Shown here in pieces: positions 54,444-64,000 of a stretch of 64,000 bases of DNA (position 1 is the first letter of the stretch; every line of letters begins with the position of its first letter). The stretch comes from Stutzerimonas stutzeri (GTDB taxonomy: Bacteria > Pseudomonadota > Gammaproteobacteria > Pseudomonadales > Pseudomonadaceae). A program made the position numbers and the translations under genes. The stretch lies in the NCBI RefSeq assembly GCF_024448895.1, contig NZ_JAMOIC010000001.1:310001-374000 (forward strand), read 5' to 3'. The notes beneath the pieces were generated by a model. The model saw only the letters and a list, made by a program, of their open reading frames with translations, was not told where the DNA came from and did no database searches.

Positions 54444-55543
54444 CTAGTGCAAGTCTGCATCAAGTAGGACAATGACTCGTTCCTCGCAACAACAAGCCGG
54501 AGCAATGCAGGACTCATATCGACATCAACCAATATATCTGCTAACTCCTGATGGTTTTTGACTAACCTATCTTCCAAGCCAAGAAGCTGAAGCAAGCTTT
54601 CAATACGATTTGAATGCTTGCCTGACGAAACTGATACAAAAGATTTTTTAAAATTTAGAGCAAAGCAGGTCCCATGAAACGAATCAGTTACTACAAAACT
54701 TGCATTAGCGAACAACTCTATAAATTCTTTTGGCCCTGCGTCTCGAATTTGCTCGTCCACGCGAGCACCTGCCGTCAAACTTTGTTCAAGCGATATAACC
54801 CTTAAGCCAAGTTTTTCAGCAAAAAAATCTACAGCTTCCCGTATCAAAGGTATTTTAGGCACAGTGTAGAGTAAAATATAATCAGCCTTGCCTATATTAT
54901 TAGAAGCATCTACAGCATCCAGCCACTCTTCGCTATTCAATAATAAAGTTGGGTCCAGCACATGGTGAACTGGCCTTGTTAACAAATTTTCCAAATAGGT
55001 TTGAGTGTCTTTTTCCCTTACAGCTAGCTGCTCAAAACCCGCCAGCAACTGCTTGACCTGGCCTGCTTCAGCTTCAGAGTATCTGTGTCCACCGATACTT
55101 GATGCGAAAGAAATTTTCTTAGCTTCTGATGGAGCAAAATCTAAAAAATAGGCCGAGTCAATTACCCCCCTTCCGTTCACACACATGGGGTTCCAAATTT
55201 GATCGCTCCCAGCGACGTAAACATCATATTTGGGGGTCTTTCCGTTCAGCAGATCAGCATGAGTCATGCTTTGAGTAAGGTGAAATTTAGCCGCGATAAA
55301 TTGCTTAAATTTCTTTATGGCACGATATCGAGGAAAAAGCCTGAAAATATCTTTTCCTGTTCCTAAGAGACCATGAAAACTTGGCTTGACACGTACCAGA
55401 TCAAAGCTACGTGAGATATGACGATTTTCATAGTTTACAATCTCAACCTCGCCGTATCTCTTTAATACTTCTTGCATGGCAAACGCTTGCAAAACTGCGC
55501 CATAATTATTTGCATTTTGGATAGTTAGGAGTGCTATTTTCAC
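54440..55543 (-). CDS. Polysaccharide pyruvyl transferase family protein
   Basis: A 367-residue WcaK/CsaB-family protein (MKIALLTIQNANNYGAVLQAFAMQEVLKRYGEVEIVNYEN; YVAGSDQIWNP; VVTDSFHGTCFAL). Members transfer pyruvate from PEP to sugars or act as related transferases. A GTG start at 55543 lies 3 bases after the nitroreductase-like stop. Together with that gene it could form a sugar-modifying unit. Confidence 0.85.
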   Translation of the reverse strand: MKIALLTIQNANNYGAVLQAFAMQEVLKRYGEVEIVNYENRHISRSFDLVRVKPSFHGLLGTGKDIFRLFPRYRAIKKFKQFIAAKFHLTQSMTHADLLNGKTPKYDVYVAGSDQIWNPMCVNGRGVIDSAYFLDFAPSEAKKISFASSIGGHRYSEAEAGQVKQLLAGFEQLAVREKDTQTYLENLLTRPVHHVLDPTLLLNSEEWLDAVDASNNIGKADYILLYTVPKIPLIREAVDFFAEKLGLRVISLEQSLTAGARVDEQIRDAGPKEFIELFANASFVVTDSFHGTCFALNFKKSFVSVSSGKHSNRIESLLQLLGLEDRLVKNHQELADILVDVDMSPALLRLVVARNESLSYLMQTCTR

Positions 55544-55546
55544 GAG

Positions 55547-56521
55547 TTACTGCGCTCTTGCTTCAAGCTTGGTATATATTTCACCCAATGGGCGCCTAGA
55601 AGAAATACAGACGTTATTCTCAACATTAGGGTAGCCAAAAGCTAACATCATAATTACCGTATGATTCGGTCTAATATTAAAGGCAGACCGAAACCTCAAA
55701 TCATTACCTGGCGACTGACTCCAGTTTAAACAGCAAGACGCAATGCCAAGCGAATGAAAAGCATAAATCAAAGACATTGAAAAAAGGCCACCATCTATCC
55801 AATGTTGATAATGTTCCTGTCCTGGCATGAAAGATTTTAGATCCGTAGTAACTATCATAAGATTTGGTACTTGCTCACCAAATCCTCGGTTACCCAATTG
55901 ATGCGCTAATGCTTTACGAATGACTAGTTGATTATCTGTATGGTAAACATGCCAAGCCTGTCTGTTGCATACTGACGGTGTCTTCATTGCTAATGATAAT
56001 GCACGCTCCACAAGCGGAGCCCCTACTGGAGCCTGTCGATATTCACGCAAAGAATATCTTGAAAAAAAGAATGCTTCGGGATCTTCTAACATACCTTTGG
56101 AGAAATCATTTTCCTCATAGTTTTTTGCACCATGATCGTCATCTGATTCCCAATTAATATTTTGAATTTTTTCTTTTATTATACGAGCATTATCGTTACT
56201 TGAATTATCAGGATGATTAACGAAGCGCTTTAGAACTGACAATCCCGCCTTGTCGTGGTATCCGTAATTATTTGCCCTATCGGCAATCATAACCAACTCT
56301 AGAACGGTCTGCGCGGTGGACCAACCTGAGTCTTTGTTTCGCACCGTAAAACTGAGGCTTTTCTCTAAGGAATGGTAGACCTTAACCATGTGGTACTCTC
56401 TTACCTCTTTGTCATGCATATCCGCTTTCCATGCGGAATAGAAAGCGAACCTTTTAAGATCATAAAAAAAACCACTTGCCGCATTAACCACTCTTCCGTA
56501 CTTTCTAATTCTGTTCCACAT
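55547..56521 (-). CDS. Nitroreductase family protein in polysaccharide cluster
   Basis: A 324-residue protein. The C-terminal two-thirds is a nitroreductase-like FMN fold (SRYSLREYRQAPV; PSVCNRQAWHVY; GLFSMSLIYAFHSLGIASCCLNWSQSP; AFGYPN). The first 120 residues are an extra helical region (KVYHSLEKSLSFTVRNKDSG). The ATG at 56521 is preferred, 17 bases after the wzx stop; an in-frame start at 56566 would overlap wzx. The reaction is unknown. Similar proteins occur beside pyruvyl transferase genes in other polysaccharide clusters. Confidence 0.82.
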   Translation of the reverse strand: MWNRIRKYGRVVNAASGFFYDLKRFAFYSAWKADMHDKEVREYHMVKVYHSLEKSLSFTVRNKDSGWSTAQTVLELVMIADRANNYGYHDKAGLSVLKRFVNHPDNSSNDNARIIKEKIQNINWESDDDHGAKNYEENDFSKGMLEDPEAFFFSRYSLREYRQAPVGAPLVERALSLAMKTPSVCNRQAWHVYHTDNQLVIRKALAHQLGNRGFGEQVPNLMIVTTDLKSFMPGQEHYQHWIDGGLFSMSLIYAFHSLGIASCCLNWSQSPGNDLRFRSAFNIRPNHTVIMMLAFGYPNVENNVCISSRRPLGEIYTKLEARAQ

Positions 56522-56537
56522 AATCAATACCTTTTCT

Positions 56538-57830
56538 TCAGGCTTGCCTACAAGCCCCAAATACATAGGCTCTCGCGCCTACGTAGTACAATACCAAAAG
56601 CAATAGATTACTAGTAACCGTTGTTACAGCAGCACCCAGCGCACCATGAAATGGGATGACTATTACATTCAAGACAATATTTACAATCGCTACCGCGCCC
56701 ATCATTTTTACTTTAATCTTCATATATTCTTGTGTTGACAAGGTTGCGCCGATGCTATTCGCAACAAATATTATTGGCGCGGACACGGCTAAAATCATTA
56801 GTAACTCCACTGCCTTCTTATATTCCTCGCCAAATAAAAAAGGAATCGCAAGTGGCGATATTAGCCAAACCGAAAACATTGCGAGCCCTCCAAAAAACAA
56901 CATCACAACATTACCCTGCCGATAAACTTTATAAAAAAGAACTCTGTCATGATTCGCCCAACGGTGAATTTTTGGCAATAAGAATTTTTGGTAGAGTATG
57001 CCCGGAAGTAGAAGTACCGCGACCATTACAGTGAAGGCTACATTGTAATAGCCAGCGGCTTCGTCGCCGGTAATATATTTCACTAGGATAATGTCGCTTT
57101 GAAAATAAATAAGTTGAAATATGCTCGCCAAACCAAATGGCCAAGCGTGTTTCAGAATTTCTTTTATCTCTGGTTGTTCCACACATTCTTCTTGCGCTTG
57201 CTGCGGTCCATGGCCTCTGAGTGAAAGTTTGCCTTTAGACATATTGATTAAAGGTTTATAGCTTGTTGCAATAACCAATAAAGATACTAACGCGAACAAA
57301 TAGGACGCTGACTCTACATTGAATCGATCGCCGAAAAGCTTGATTGCGATTGCCAAGAATAGCAGTCGCGCCAAGTGCGGCATAAATTGCCAGACTGCCA
57401 AGGTTCCATAATTCTCCTCTAACTGCAGCCTGCCGGAGATCAATTCAACTGACACTTGTCCTGATATGAAAACGGACATAATAATCAAAGCAGTCCGCAT
57501 TGCTTGATCATGCGGCCCCAAAACCCCCCACGTCATCACAATCGCTATTATAAAAGCCATGCTAAGCAACACAAACTTTAGCGATGGCTTGATAAAGCGC
57601 ATGGCGCCCCAACCTCTCTTGCCAAACTCTTTTAACCAATATTGTGCAATACCAAAACCTACAAGCGGCACCAACAAGCCCATTAAAGACAGAACAGATG
57701 CGAAAACCCCAAATCCTTGCGGGCCAAGCGTTCTCGCCAAAATTACTTGTGTTAAGAAAGCACAGCCAGCCCCAGCTAATGAGCCCACCCATAAAAATGA
57801 AACATACTTTAACGCTTGAATTTTGCTCAT
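56538..57830 (-). CDS. wzx: O-antigen flippase Wzx
   Basis: A 430-residue polysaccharide-export protein of the MOP/flippase group with about 12 helices (LKYVSFLWVGSLAGAGCAFLTQVILARTLGPQGFGVFASV at the start is typical). It would move the lipid-linked O-unit across the inner membrane. It is the first gene of the AT-rich cluster, with a 196-base upstream gap to the MBL gene. Confidence 0.9.
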   Translation of the reverse strand: MSKIQALKYVSFLWVGSLAGAGCAFLTQVILARTLGPQGFGVFASVLSLMGLLVPLVGFGIAQYWLKEFGKRGWGAMRFIKPSLKFVLLSMAFIIAIVMTWGVLGPHDQAMRTALIIMSVFISGQVSVELISGRLQLEENYGTLAVWQFMPHLARLLFLAIAIKLFGDRFNVESASYLFALVSLLVIATSYKPLINMSKGKLSLRGHGPQQAQEECVEQPEIKEILKHAWPFGLASIFQLIYFQSDIILVKYITGDEAAGYYNVAFTVMVAVLLLPGILYQKFLLPKIHRWANHDRVLFYKVYRQGNVVMLFFGGLAMFSVWLISPLAIPFLFGEEYKKAVELLMILAVSAPIIFVANSIGATLSTQEYMKIKVKMMGAVAIVNIVLNVIVIPFHGALGAAVTTVTSNLLLLVLYYVGARAYVFGACRQA

Positions 57831-57866
57831 TATTCAGCTATTTCTTTGAAAGAAGTTAAACCATTA

Positions 57867-59658
<1,792 letters not shown>

Positions 59659-59764
59659 GGTTATTCCCTTAACAATTGCTTGAACACTCATAACCTTCTA
59701 GCCATGAGTCCACACCGAAAGACGCGGAGTTTATCCGAGTTGACGCGCTGCTGACCGCACGCGG

Positions 59765-61063
59765 TCAGGCGGCGGACAGGCGGTCAGCTTGGTGACGAGG
59801 GCGACGCAGATTAAGTACCAAGGCGATGAACAACCCGAGCATGCCGCCGAGGACTAGGGCAAGCGCGACGATTAGCGTTTTCTTCGGTTTGACGGGCCGG
59901 GTGGGCGCAATTGCGCGCTGGTCAATTGAGACCAGCTTGAGCGCTGCGGCGTCGAAATCCATCGCGCGCAGTCGCGCAGCCTCCTCACGCCAGCCAGCAA
60001 GCCCTTTCAGGAAAAGGTCTTCGTTTTCACGACTGTTCAGGGTCTCGATCTGACGGTTGTGCTCCAGCAACTTGAGCTCACGCGCAATCTGGGCGATGCG
60101 CGGCTCGGTGAAGTCATCAGAACGGCGAGCTCGAAGCGCCGTGCGCTCGGCCTCCAGGGCTTCGCTACCCATGAAATACAGCGGAATCTGCTGATTGTTG
60201 ACTTCGGTCCGTATCACGCTGCCTTGCGTGGTTACTTCAGTAGCCCCTAGCGATGAAGGCGTCGTTGGTTTGGTGATACCCAGCGACTTGGCGATGCGTA
60301 TTGCCTCATTGAGCTGGTTGATGCGATTGTCACGGCGTGTCTTCAACTGCTGACGCAAGGCCGAGAGCTCATCGCTCAATTGAACACGCTTGAGTGCGTC
60401 CGCTTCGGTCAACTTGGCAATCTTGACCTCTTTACTGGCCTCGTAGTTGGCGCGCGCAGCGGCCATGCTCTTTTCCAATTGGCTAAGCCGATTGCTGATG
60501 AGAATCTCCAGATCCGCGGCGATTTGTTGTCGCACACTATTCAGCGAATGCTGGATAAAACCGTTAACCACCTCAACGCCATTTATGCTTTCTGGGTAGG
60601 TCAGTCGTAAACCAACGAAAGGAGTTGTCTCGCCAGTTTTCTTGGCGTCGGGCTGCAGCAATGTGAAGGCTTCATCATTGAAGTCTTCAAAGGTCTGCTC
60701 AAGGGAACGGCCGGGCTGGGCCAGCTCAGCGAACAAGGGCTGGTTGTTGCGGAAGAAACTTAAGCGGTTGTCGTAGGAATCCAGCGAGGCGGCCACTTCG
60801 GCCAAGGCCTTCTTTGGTGACAGTTTGTAGATACCGAGATGATTAAGCTCGTCCACGTCTTTGATGGCCGCGGGGCGCAATACACTTTGAACGCTGTAAT
60901 AACGGGGCGCCAGCACCGCGTAGGCCAGGCCGATGAGGCCTGCCAAAACGGTGACCGTGATGATCAGCGCTTTTTGCTTCCATAACGCACTGATTAGGTC
61001 AACCAGATCGATCTCGCTGGCAGTGACCGGGCTAAGATTCTGCGGAGCGGTTAATGCATTCAC
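59765..61063 (-). CDS. wzz: O-antigen chain-length determinant Wzz (copy 1)
   Basis: A 432-residue polysaccharide co-polymerase with an N-terminal helix (ALIITVTVLAGLIGLAYAVL), a long coiled-coil periplasmic domain and a C-terminal helix preceded by PTRPVKPKKTLIVALALVLGGMLGLFIALV. It sets O-antigen length with Wzy. GTG start at 61063. It is followed by the MBL gene and preceded by a second, clearly related wzz. Confidence 0.93.
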   Translation of the reverse strand: MNALTAPQNLSPVTASEIDLVDLISALWKQKALIITVTVLAGLIGLAYAVLAPRYYSVQSVLRPAAIKDVDELNHLGIYKLSPKKALAEVAASLDSYDNRLSFFRNNQPLFAELAQPGRSLEQTFEDFNDEAFTLLQPDAKKTGETTPFVGLRLTYPESINGVEVVNGFIQHSLNSVRQQIAADLEILISNRLSQLEKSMAAARANYEASKEVKIAKLTEADALKRVQLSDELSALRQQLKTRRDNRINQLNEAIRIAKSLGITKPTTPSSLGATEVTTQGSVIRTEVNNQQIPLYFMGSEALEAERTALRARRSDDFTEPRIAQIARELKLLEHNRQIETLNSRENEDLFLKGLAGWREEAARLRAMDFDAAALKLVSIDQRAIAPTRPVKPKKTLIVALALVLGGMLGLFIALVLNLRRPRHQADRLSAA

Positions 61064-61367
61064 GTCGAATTCCGTCTCGTCTGTGTTTCACGCCACTGAG
61101 TGTGGCGCATGACAGCAAAATCAACGAAATGTTCCGTTGCATTTTGCGGGCAGCCATTCTGCCACTTGGTTCGCAAAAAACAAGCGGACCGTCGAAAGAG
61201 GCGTCCTGCCTAAATGCCGCACTAGAGGGGTTTCGACCATCCTTTGATCGATGCGCCGCGATAGGTTCGTCCGGTAGAGCCTGGCACTCCGTCTAATTAG
61301 GGGGGCGGTTTAATCTCGTATAAGAAGGCAAGCTGGATATGTGGACCGCAGGTCGTGATGCGCCGCG
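61064..61367. other. Region between the two wzz genes
   Basis: About 300 bases without a gene. It separates copy 2, which ends at a terminator, from copy 1, so copy 1 probably has its own promoter here. Confidence 0.4.
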
Positions 61368-61407
61368 AAAAAAAACGGCAGGTCGCGCCATAGCACAGAC
61401 CTGCCGT
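61368..61407 (-). terminator. Rho-independent terminator of wzz copy 2
   Basis: On the reverse strand ACGGCAGGTC and GACCTGCCGT form a 10-bp stem (13-base loop) followed by eight T, 27 bases after the wzz copy 2 stop. Confidence 0.85.
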
Positions 61408-61434
61408 AATCGGGACGGATATTAAGTTGGAGGC

Positions 61435-62724
61435 TTAGCGATAAATAGAATGCTCAGGCTCAGGCCTACGCCCAGCCAAACTCCGTATAAGCGCAATAAA
61501 CACACCGAGCATGCCGCCGAGCACGATTCCCAGCGCAAGGATCATCATCTTTTTCGGCTTGATCGGCCGCGAAGATTGCAAGGCCGGCTGATCCAGCCGA
61601 ACCAGCCTGAGCCGCTCGGTATCGAGTTTGATACCTTTGAGGCGGGCTGCCTCTTCGCGCAGTTCGGCTAGGTTTTTCAGGTACAGGTCTTCGCCCTCTC
61701 GGCCCAGGAGAATCTCGACCTCGCGGTTGTTCTCCAGGATAGCCAGCTCGGATTGGATCGCAGAAATCCGAGGCTCTATGAAATCATCGGATTTACGACT
61801 ATTAAGCGCATCGCGCTCGGCAGTCAGCGCCTCGGTGCCCATGAAATACAAGGGGTTCTGTTGATTGTTCACCTCTGTACGAATGACTTGCGCGTCTCCC
61901 CTAGCCGTTTCCGACATGGCAGAAGGACTGGTCGGGGTGCGGATGCCTAGCGACTCGGCAATCGAAATCGCCTCGTTTAGCTGTTGAATGCGATTGGTTC
62001 GGCGCGTTTTCAATTCCTCACGCAACGCGGCAAGCTCATCCTTCAATTGCGCCCGCTTGAGCGCACTCTGCTCCAGGAGCGAGGCAATTTTTGCCTCCTT
62101 GGTAGCTTCGTAACTTGCCCGCTCGGCCTCCATCCTCGCCTCAAGACCAGCAAGACGGTTACCGATGAGGCTTTCGATGTCTTCGGCTATTTCGCGCCGC
62201 TCCAGCTCCATCACATACGCGACGAACCCATTCACCACCGAAGCGCCATCCATACCTTTCGGGTAGGTAAGTCGAAGTCCGACAAATGCGCTGCGGTTAT
62301 CGGTGCGCTTGGGGTCGGGATATAGCATCTCGAATGCGTCTTCGTTGAAATCTGCGAAAGTTTGCTCCGGCGATTCGCTCTGGTTAGGAATGCTCTGGAA
62401 AAGCTCCGGGCGGCTTTGAAAAAACTCCAACCGGTTGTCATAAGACGATAAGCCACTGGCCACTCGGTTGATCGCTTCCTCGGGCGTGAGCTTGTAGATA
62501 CCGGTTTCGTTCAGCTGATCCAGACTGCTGTTCGGTACGGGTCGCAGGTAGGTCCGGGTTGAATAGTAGGGTGTTGCGAGGAAGGCGTATGTCGCCGCGA
62601 TAAGGGTTACGACCAGCGTAACAGCGATGATGAGCAATTTCTGTCGCCATAGGGCGCTAAACAGCTCGACCAGAGCTATTTCTTCGGAGTTGGGGGGGGT
62701 GATCTGCTGCACGGTCTTCCTCAT
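61435..62724 (-). CDS. wzz: O-antigen chain-length determinant Wzz (copy 2)
   Basis: A 429-residue paralogue of copy 1 with matching order of segments: FSALWRQKLLIIAVT, the GIYKLTPEEA stretch, TEVNNQQNPLYFMGTEAL and the C-terminal SRPIKPKKMMILALGIVLGGMLG. A dedicated terminator ends it. Two differing Wzz proteins can give two O-antigen length modes. AAGGA abuts the ATG at 62724; a GTG 12 bases later is a possible alternative start. Confidence 0.92.
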   Translation of the reverse strand: MRKTVQQITPPNSEEIALVELFSALWRQKLLIIAVTLVVTLIAATYAFLATPYYSTRTYLRPVPNSSLDQLNETGIYKLTPEEAINRVASGLSSYDNRLEFFQSRPELFQSIPNQSESPEQTFADFNEDAFEMLYPDPKRTDNRSAFVGLRLTYPKGMDGASVVNGFVAYVMELERREIAEDIESLIGNRLAGLEARMEAERASYEATKEAKIASLLEQSALKRAQLKDELAALREELKTRRTNRIQQLNEAISIAESLGIRTPTSPSAMSETARGDAQVIRTEVNNQQNPLYFMGTEALTAERDALNSRKSDDFIEPRISAIQSELAILENNREVEILLGREGEDLYLKNLAELREEAARLKGIKLDTERLRLVRLDQPALQSSRPIKPKKMMILALGIVLGGMLGVFIALIRSLAGRRPEPEHSIYR

Positions 62725-62867
62725 TCCTTGTAATGGATGCGCTTCACTGCAAAGAAAGCGAACCGGAGTTAGTCCATGCCAGGCATCGCAAGTTCAGCTT
62801 GATCGATGATTTATAACGACTTTTGACCATGGGCGTTCTACCGCGCGGGGCATACCACGCTCGCTGG

Positions 62868-63152
62868 CTATTCGTCTTCATTCACCCGGTCCCGCAGCTC
62901 CTTCCCCGGCTTGAAATGCGGGACGAACTTGCCGTCGAGCGGAACGGACTGGCCAGTCTTCGGGTTACGGCCGACGCGAGGGGCGCGGTAGTGGAGGGAA
63001 AAGCTGCCGAAACCGCGGATCTCGATGCGGTCTCCAGTGGCCAATGCCTGAGCCATTTGCTCAAGCATGGTCTTGATTGCCAACTCAACATCCTTTGACG
63101 AAAGCAGGCCTTGCTGGGTGACGATACGCTCGATCAACTCCGACTTGGTCAT
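62868..63152 (-). CDS. ihfB: Integration host factor beta subunit IhfB
   Basis: A 94-residue DNA-bending protein that pairs with IhfA. It matches the Pseudomonas IhfB throughout ([10 protein letters not shown]...; [45 protein letters not shown]). GAAGGGA lies before the ATG. In P. aeruginosa the gene is next to wzz, as here, but rpsA, its usual upstream neighbour, is not present. Confidence 0.97.
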   Translation of the reverse strand: MTKSELIERIVTQQGLLSSKDVELAIKTMLEQMAQALATGDRIEIRGFGSFSLHYRAPRVGRNPKTGQSVPLDGKFVPHFKPGKELRDRVNEDE

Positions 63153-63453
63153 GGTTTTCCCTTCGTTTTCAAGCGGCTAGATCATTTGGGTTTCGCTCGT
63201 TTGTAGCATGTTGTTCAGAGTTTGAACAGCCTGGAGGTTTGGGTCAGGTTTTTCAGGATCGGAGCTTTGGCGAGCTTATGCGAAGGGGGACGCGGCCTCG
63301 GGAGGTGTAACAGTCGCCGACAGGTGACTGCGGGTAATCCGGCGTGATGTGTATGGAGAACAGGCTTATATCAAATATTAGCGCTGGACTTTTTCAAAAT
63401 CGGATTCACTGCCCAACGTGCCCGCCAGCAAAGCTGGTATCGCAGGAATAAAA
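63153..63453. other. ihfB upstream region
   Basis: About 300 bases with no gene. It must hold the ihfB promoter, since a terminator ends the helicase transcript just beyond it. Confidence 0.4.
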
Positions 63454-63479
63454 AAGGGTGGGCTAAAAAGCCCACCCTT
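63454..63479 (-). terminator. Rho-independent terminator of the RNA helicase gene
   Basis: AAGGGTGGGCT and AGCCCACCCTT form an 11-bp stem with a 4-base loop. On the reverse strand it is followed by a T-run, 20 bases after the helicase stop. Confidence 0.85.
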
Positions 63480-63498
63480 ATGGTCAATCAGGAATTGA

Positions 63499-64000
63499 TC
63501 AATCTTCGCGATAGCGACGCAGCTTCAATTGCTTACCGCCGACACGAGTGTCCTTGAGTTTGCCCAACAAACGCTCCAGCCCCTCTTCCGGCAACTCGAC
63601 CAGGCTGAAGCTGTCGCGGACCTGGATGCGACCGATGTCTTCACGCGCCAGGCCACCTTCGTTGAGGATGGCACCGAGCAGGTTGCGGGCGGCAATTCCG
63701 TCGCGGGCACCGAGCGCAGTGCGGCAGCGTGCGCGGCCTTCTGCTAGCGGAACGGGTGCGCGACGTTCGCGATCACCGCTGCGCTCTGGACGATCGGAGC
63801 GTTCACGCGGAGCGCTGGTCGGAACCAACGGCTGCTCTTTTTCCACTTCAGCCAGGGTCAGCGCCTGACCGTTAGTGGCTTTACGCAACAAGGCGGCGGC
63901 CAGTGCACGCAGGCTGCAGCCGGTGTCGGAAACTAGCTTATCGAGCAGCTCGCCGTGACTGGCTTCAGCGTCGGCCACGAGCGGAGCCAGGCTGTTGGTC
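63499..64000 (-). CDS. DEAD-box ATP-dependent RNA helicase, C-terminal end
   Basis: The reverse frame is open to the window edge (167 codons visible). The visible part has a linker rich in Arg, Glu and Asp (RERSDRPERSGDRERR) and a C-terminal DbpA-like RNA-binding domain (RCRTALGARDGIAARNLLGAILNEGGLAREDIGRIQVRDSFSLVELPEE). The helicase core lies outside. Such DeaD/CsdA-type helicases aid ribosome assembly and cold growth. Confidence 0.88.
   Translation of the reverse strand, partial: TNSLAPLVADAEASHGELLDKLVSDTGCSLRALAAALLRKATNGQALTLAEVEKEQPLVPTSAPRERSDRPERSGDRERRAPVPLAEGRARCRTALGARDGIAARNLLGAILNEGGLAREDIGRIQVRDSFSLVELPEEGLERLLGKLKDTRVGGKQLKLRRYRED

Overview
The window looks like a chromosomal segment of a gamma-proteobacterium in the Pseudomonadaceae, most likely Pseudomonas sensu lato and plausibly the stutzeri group (Stutzerimonas). 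The evidence is the overall high G+C content and a gene order (mtiP-nagZ-psrA-lexA-sulA-topA-fadA-fadB) that matches the PA3004-PA3014 block of P. aeruginosa. An O-antigen locus bounded by ihfB/wzz and wbpM, as in P. aeruginosa, points the same way. The species call is inference.

Layout. 1-5.1 kb: the N-terminal half of a P2-type cation ATPase (reverse), an SDR oxidoreductase, a solitary BMP-family binding protein, and a 2-oxoglutarate/Fe(II)-type oxygenase whose last residues are shifted out of frame. 5.2-10.6 kb: a reverse-strand choline-to-glycine-betaine block (betT-betB-betA) with no betI. 11-15.7 kb: trmO, a QuiP-like acylase and three small genes. 15.9-28.7 kb: the conserved core block, with purine and peptidoglycan recycling (mtiP, nagZ), an L,D-transpeptidase, the fatty-acid regulator psrA with a visible operator, the SOS pair lexA-sulA with two LexA boxes, topA and the beta-oxidation pair fadBA. 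29-36.6 kb: oligopeptidase B, aruC and aruE with the middle genes of the arginine succinyltransferase pathway absent, an enoyl-CoA hydratase-like protein and an HD-GYP protein. 36.8-42.8 kb: tRNA-Ser(GGA), a periplasmic rhodanese, an MscS-type channel, acetyl-CoA synthetase and a class III CoA-transferase.

42.8-44 kb: a HEPN/MNT (HepT/MntA-like) toxin-antitoxin pair set between palindromic repeats. 44-57.8 kb: a reverse-strand O-antigen cluster. Read in transcription order it is wzx, nitroreductase-like, pyruvyl transferase-like, wzy, two glycosyltransferases, three UDP-L-FucNAc/L-QuiNAc genes, a wbpV-like reductase, an initiating sugar-phosphate transferase and wbpM. About 52-57.8 kb is strikingly AT-rich, which points to horizontal acquisition. 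58-64 kb: an MBL/beta-CASP hydrolase carrying an in-frame repeat insertion, two tandem wzz chain-length genes, ihfB, and the C-terminal end of a DEAD-box RNA helicase.

How the parts work together. The bet genes import and oxidise choline for osmoprotection. PsrA probably represses itself and may act on fadBA. LexA controls itself and SulA. The polysaccharide genes appear to form a Wzx/Wzy/Wzz-dependent pathway for a short repeat unit that starts with a WbpM-derived 6-deoxy-HexNAc and contains an L-6-deoxy-HexNAc. I ran no database search. Functions come from motifs, lengths and family knowledge; percentages of identity and base composition were not computed.
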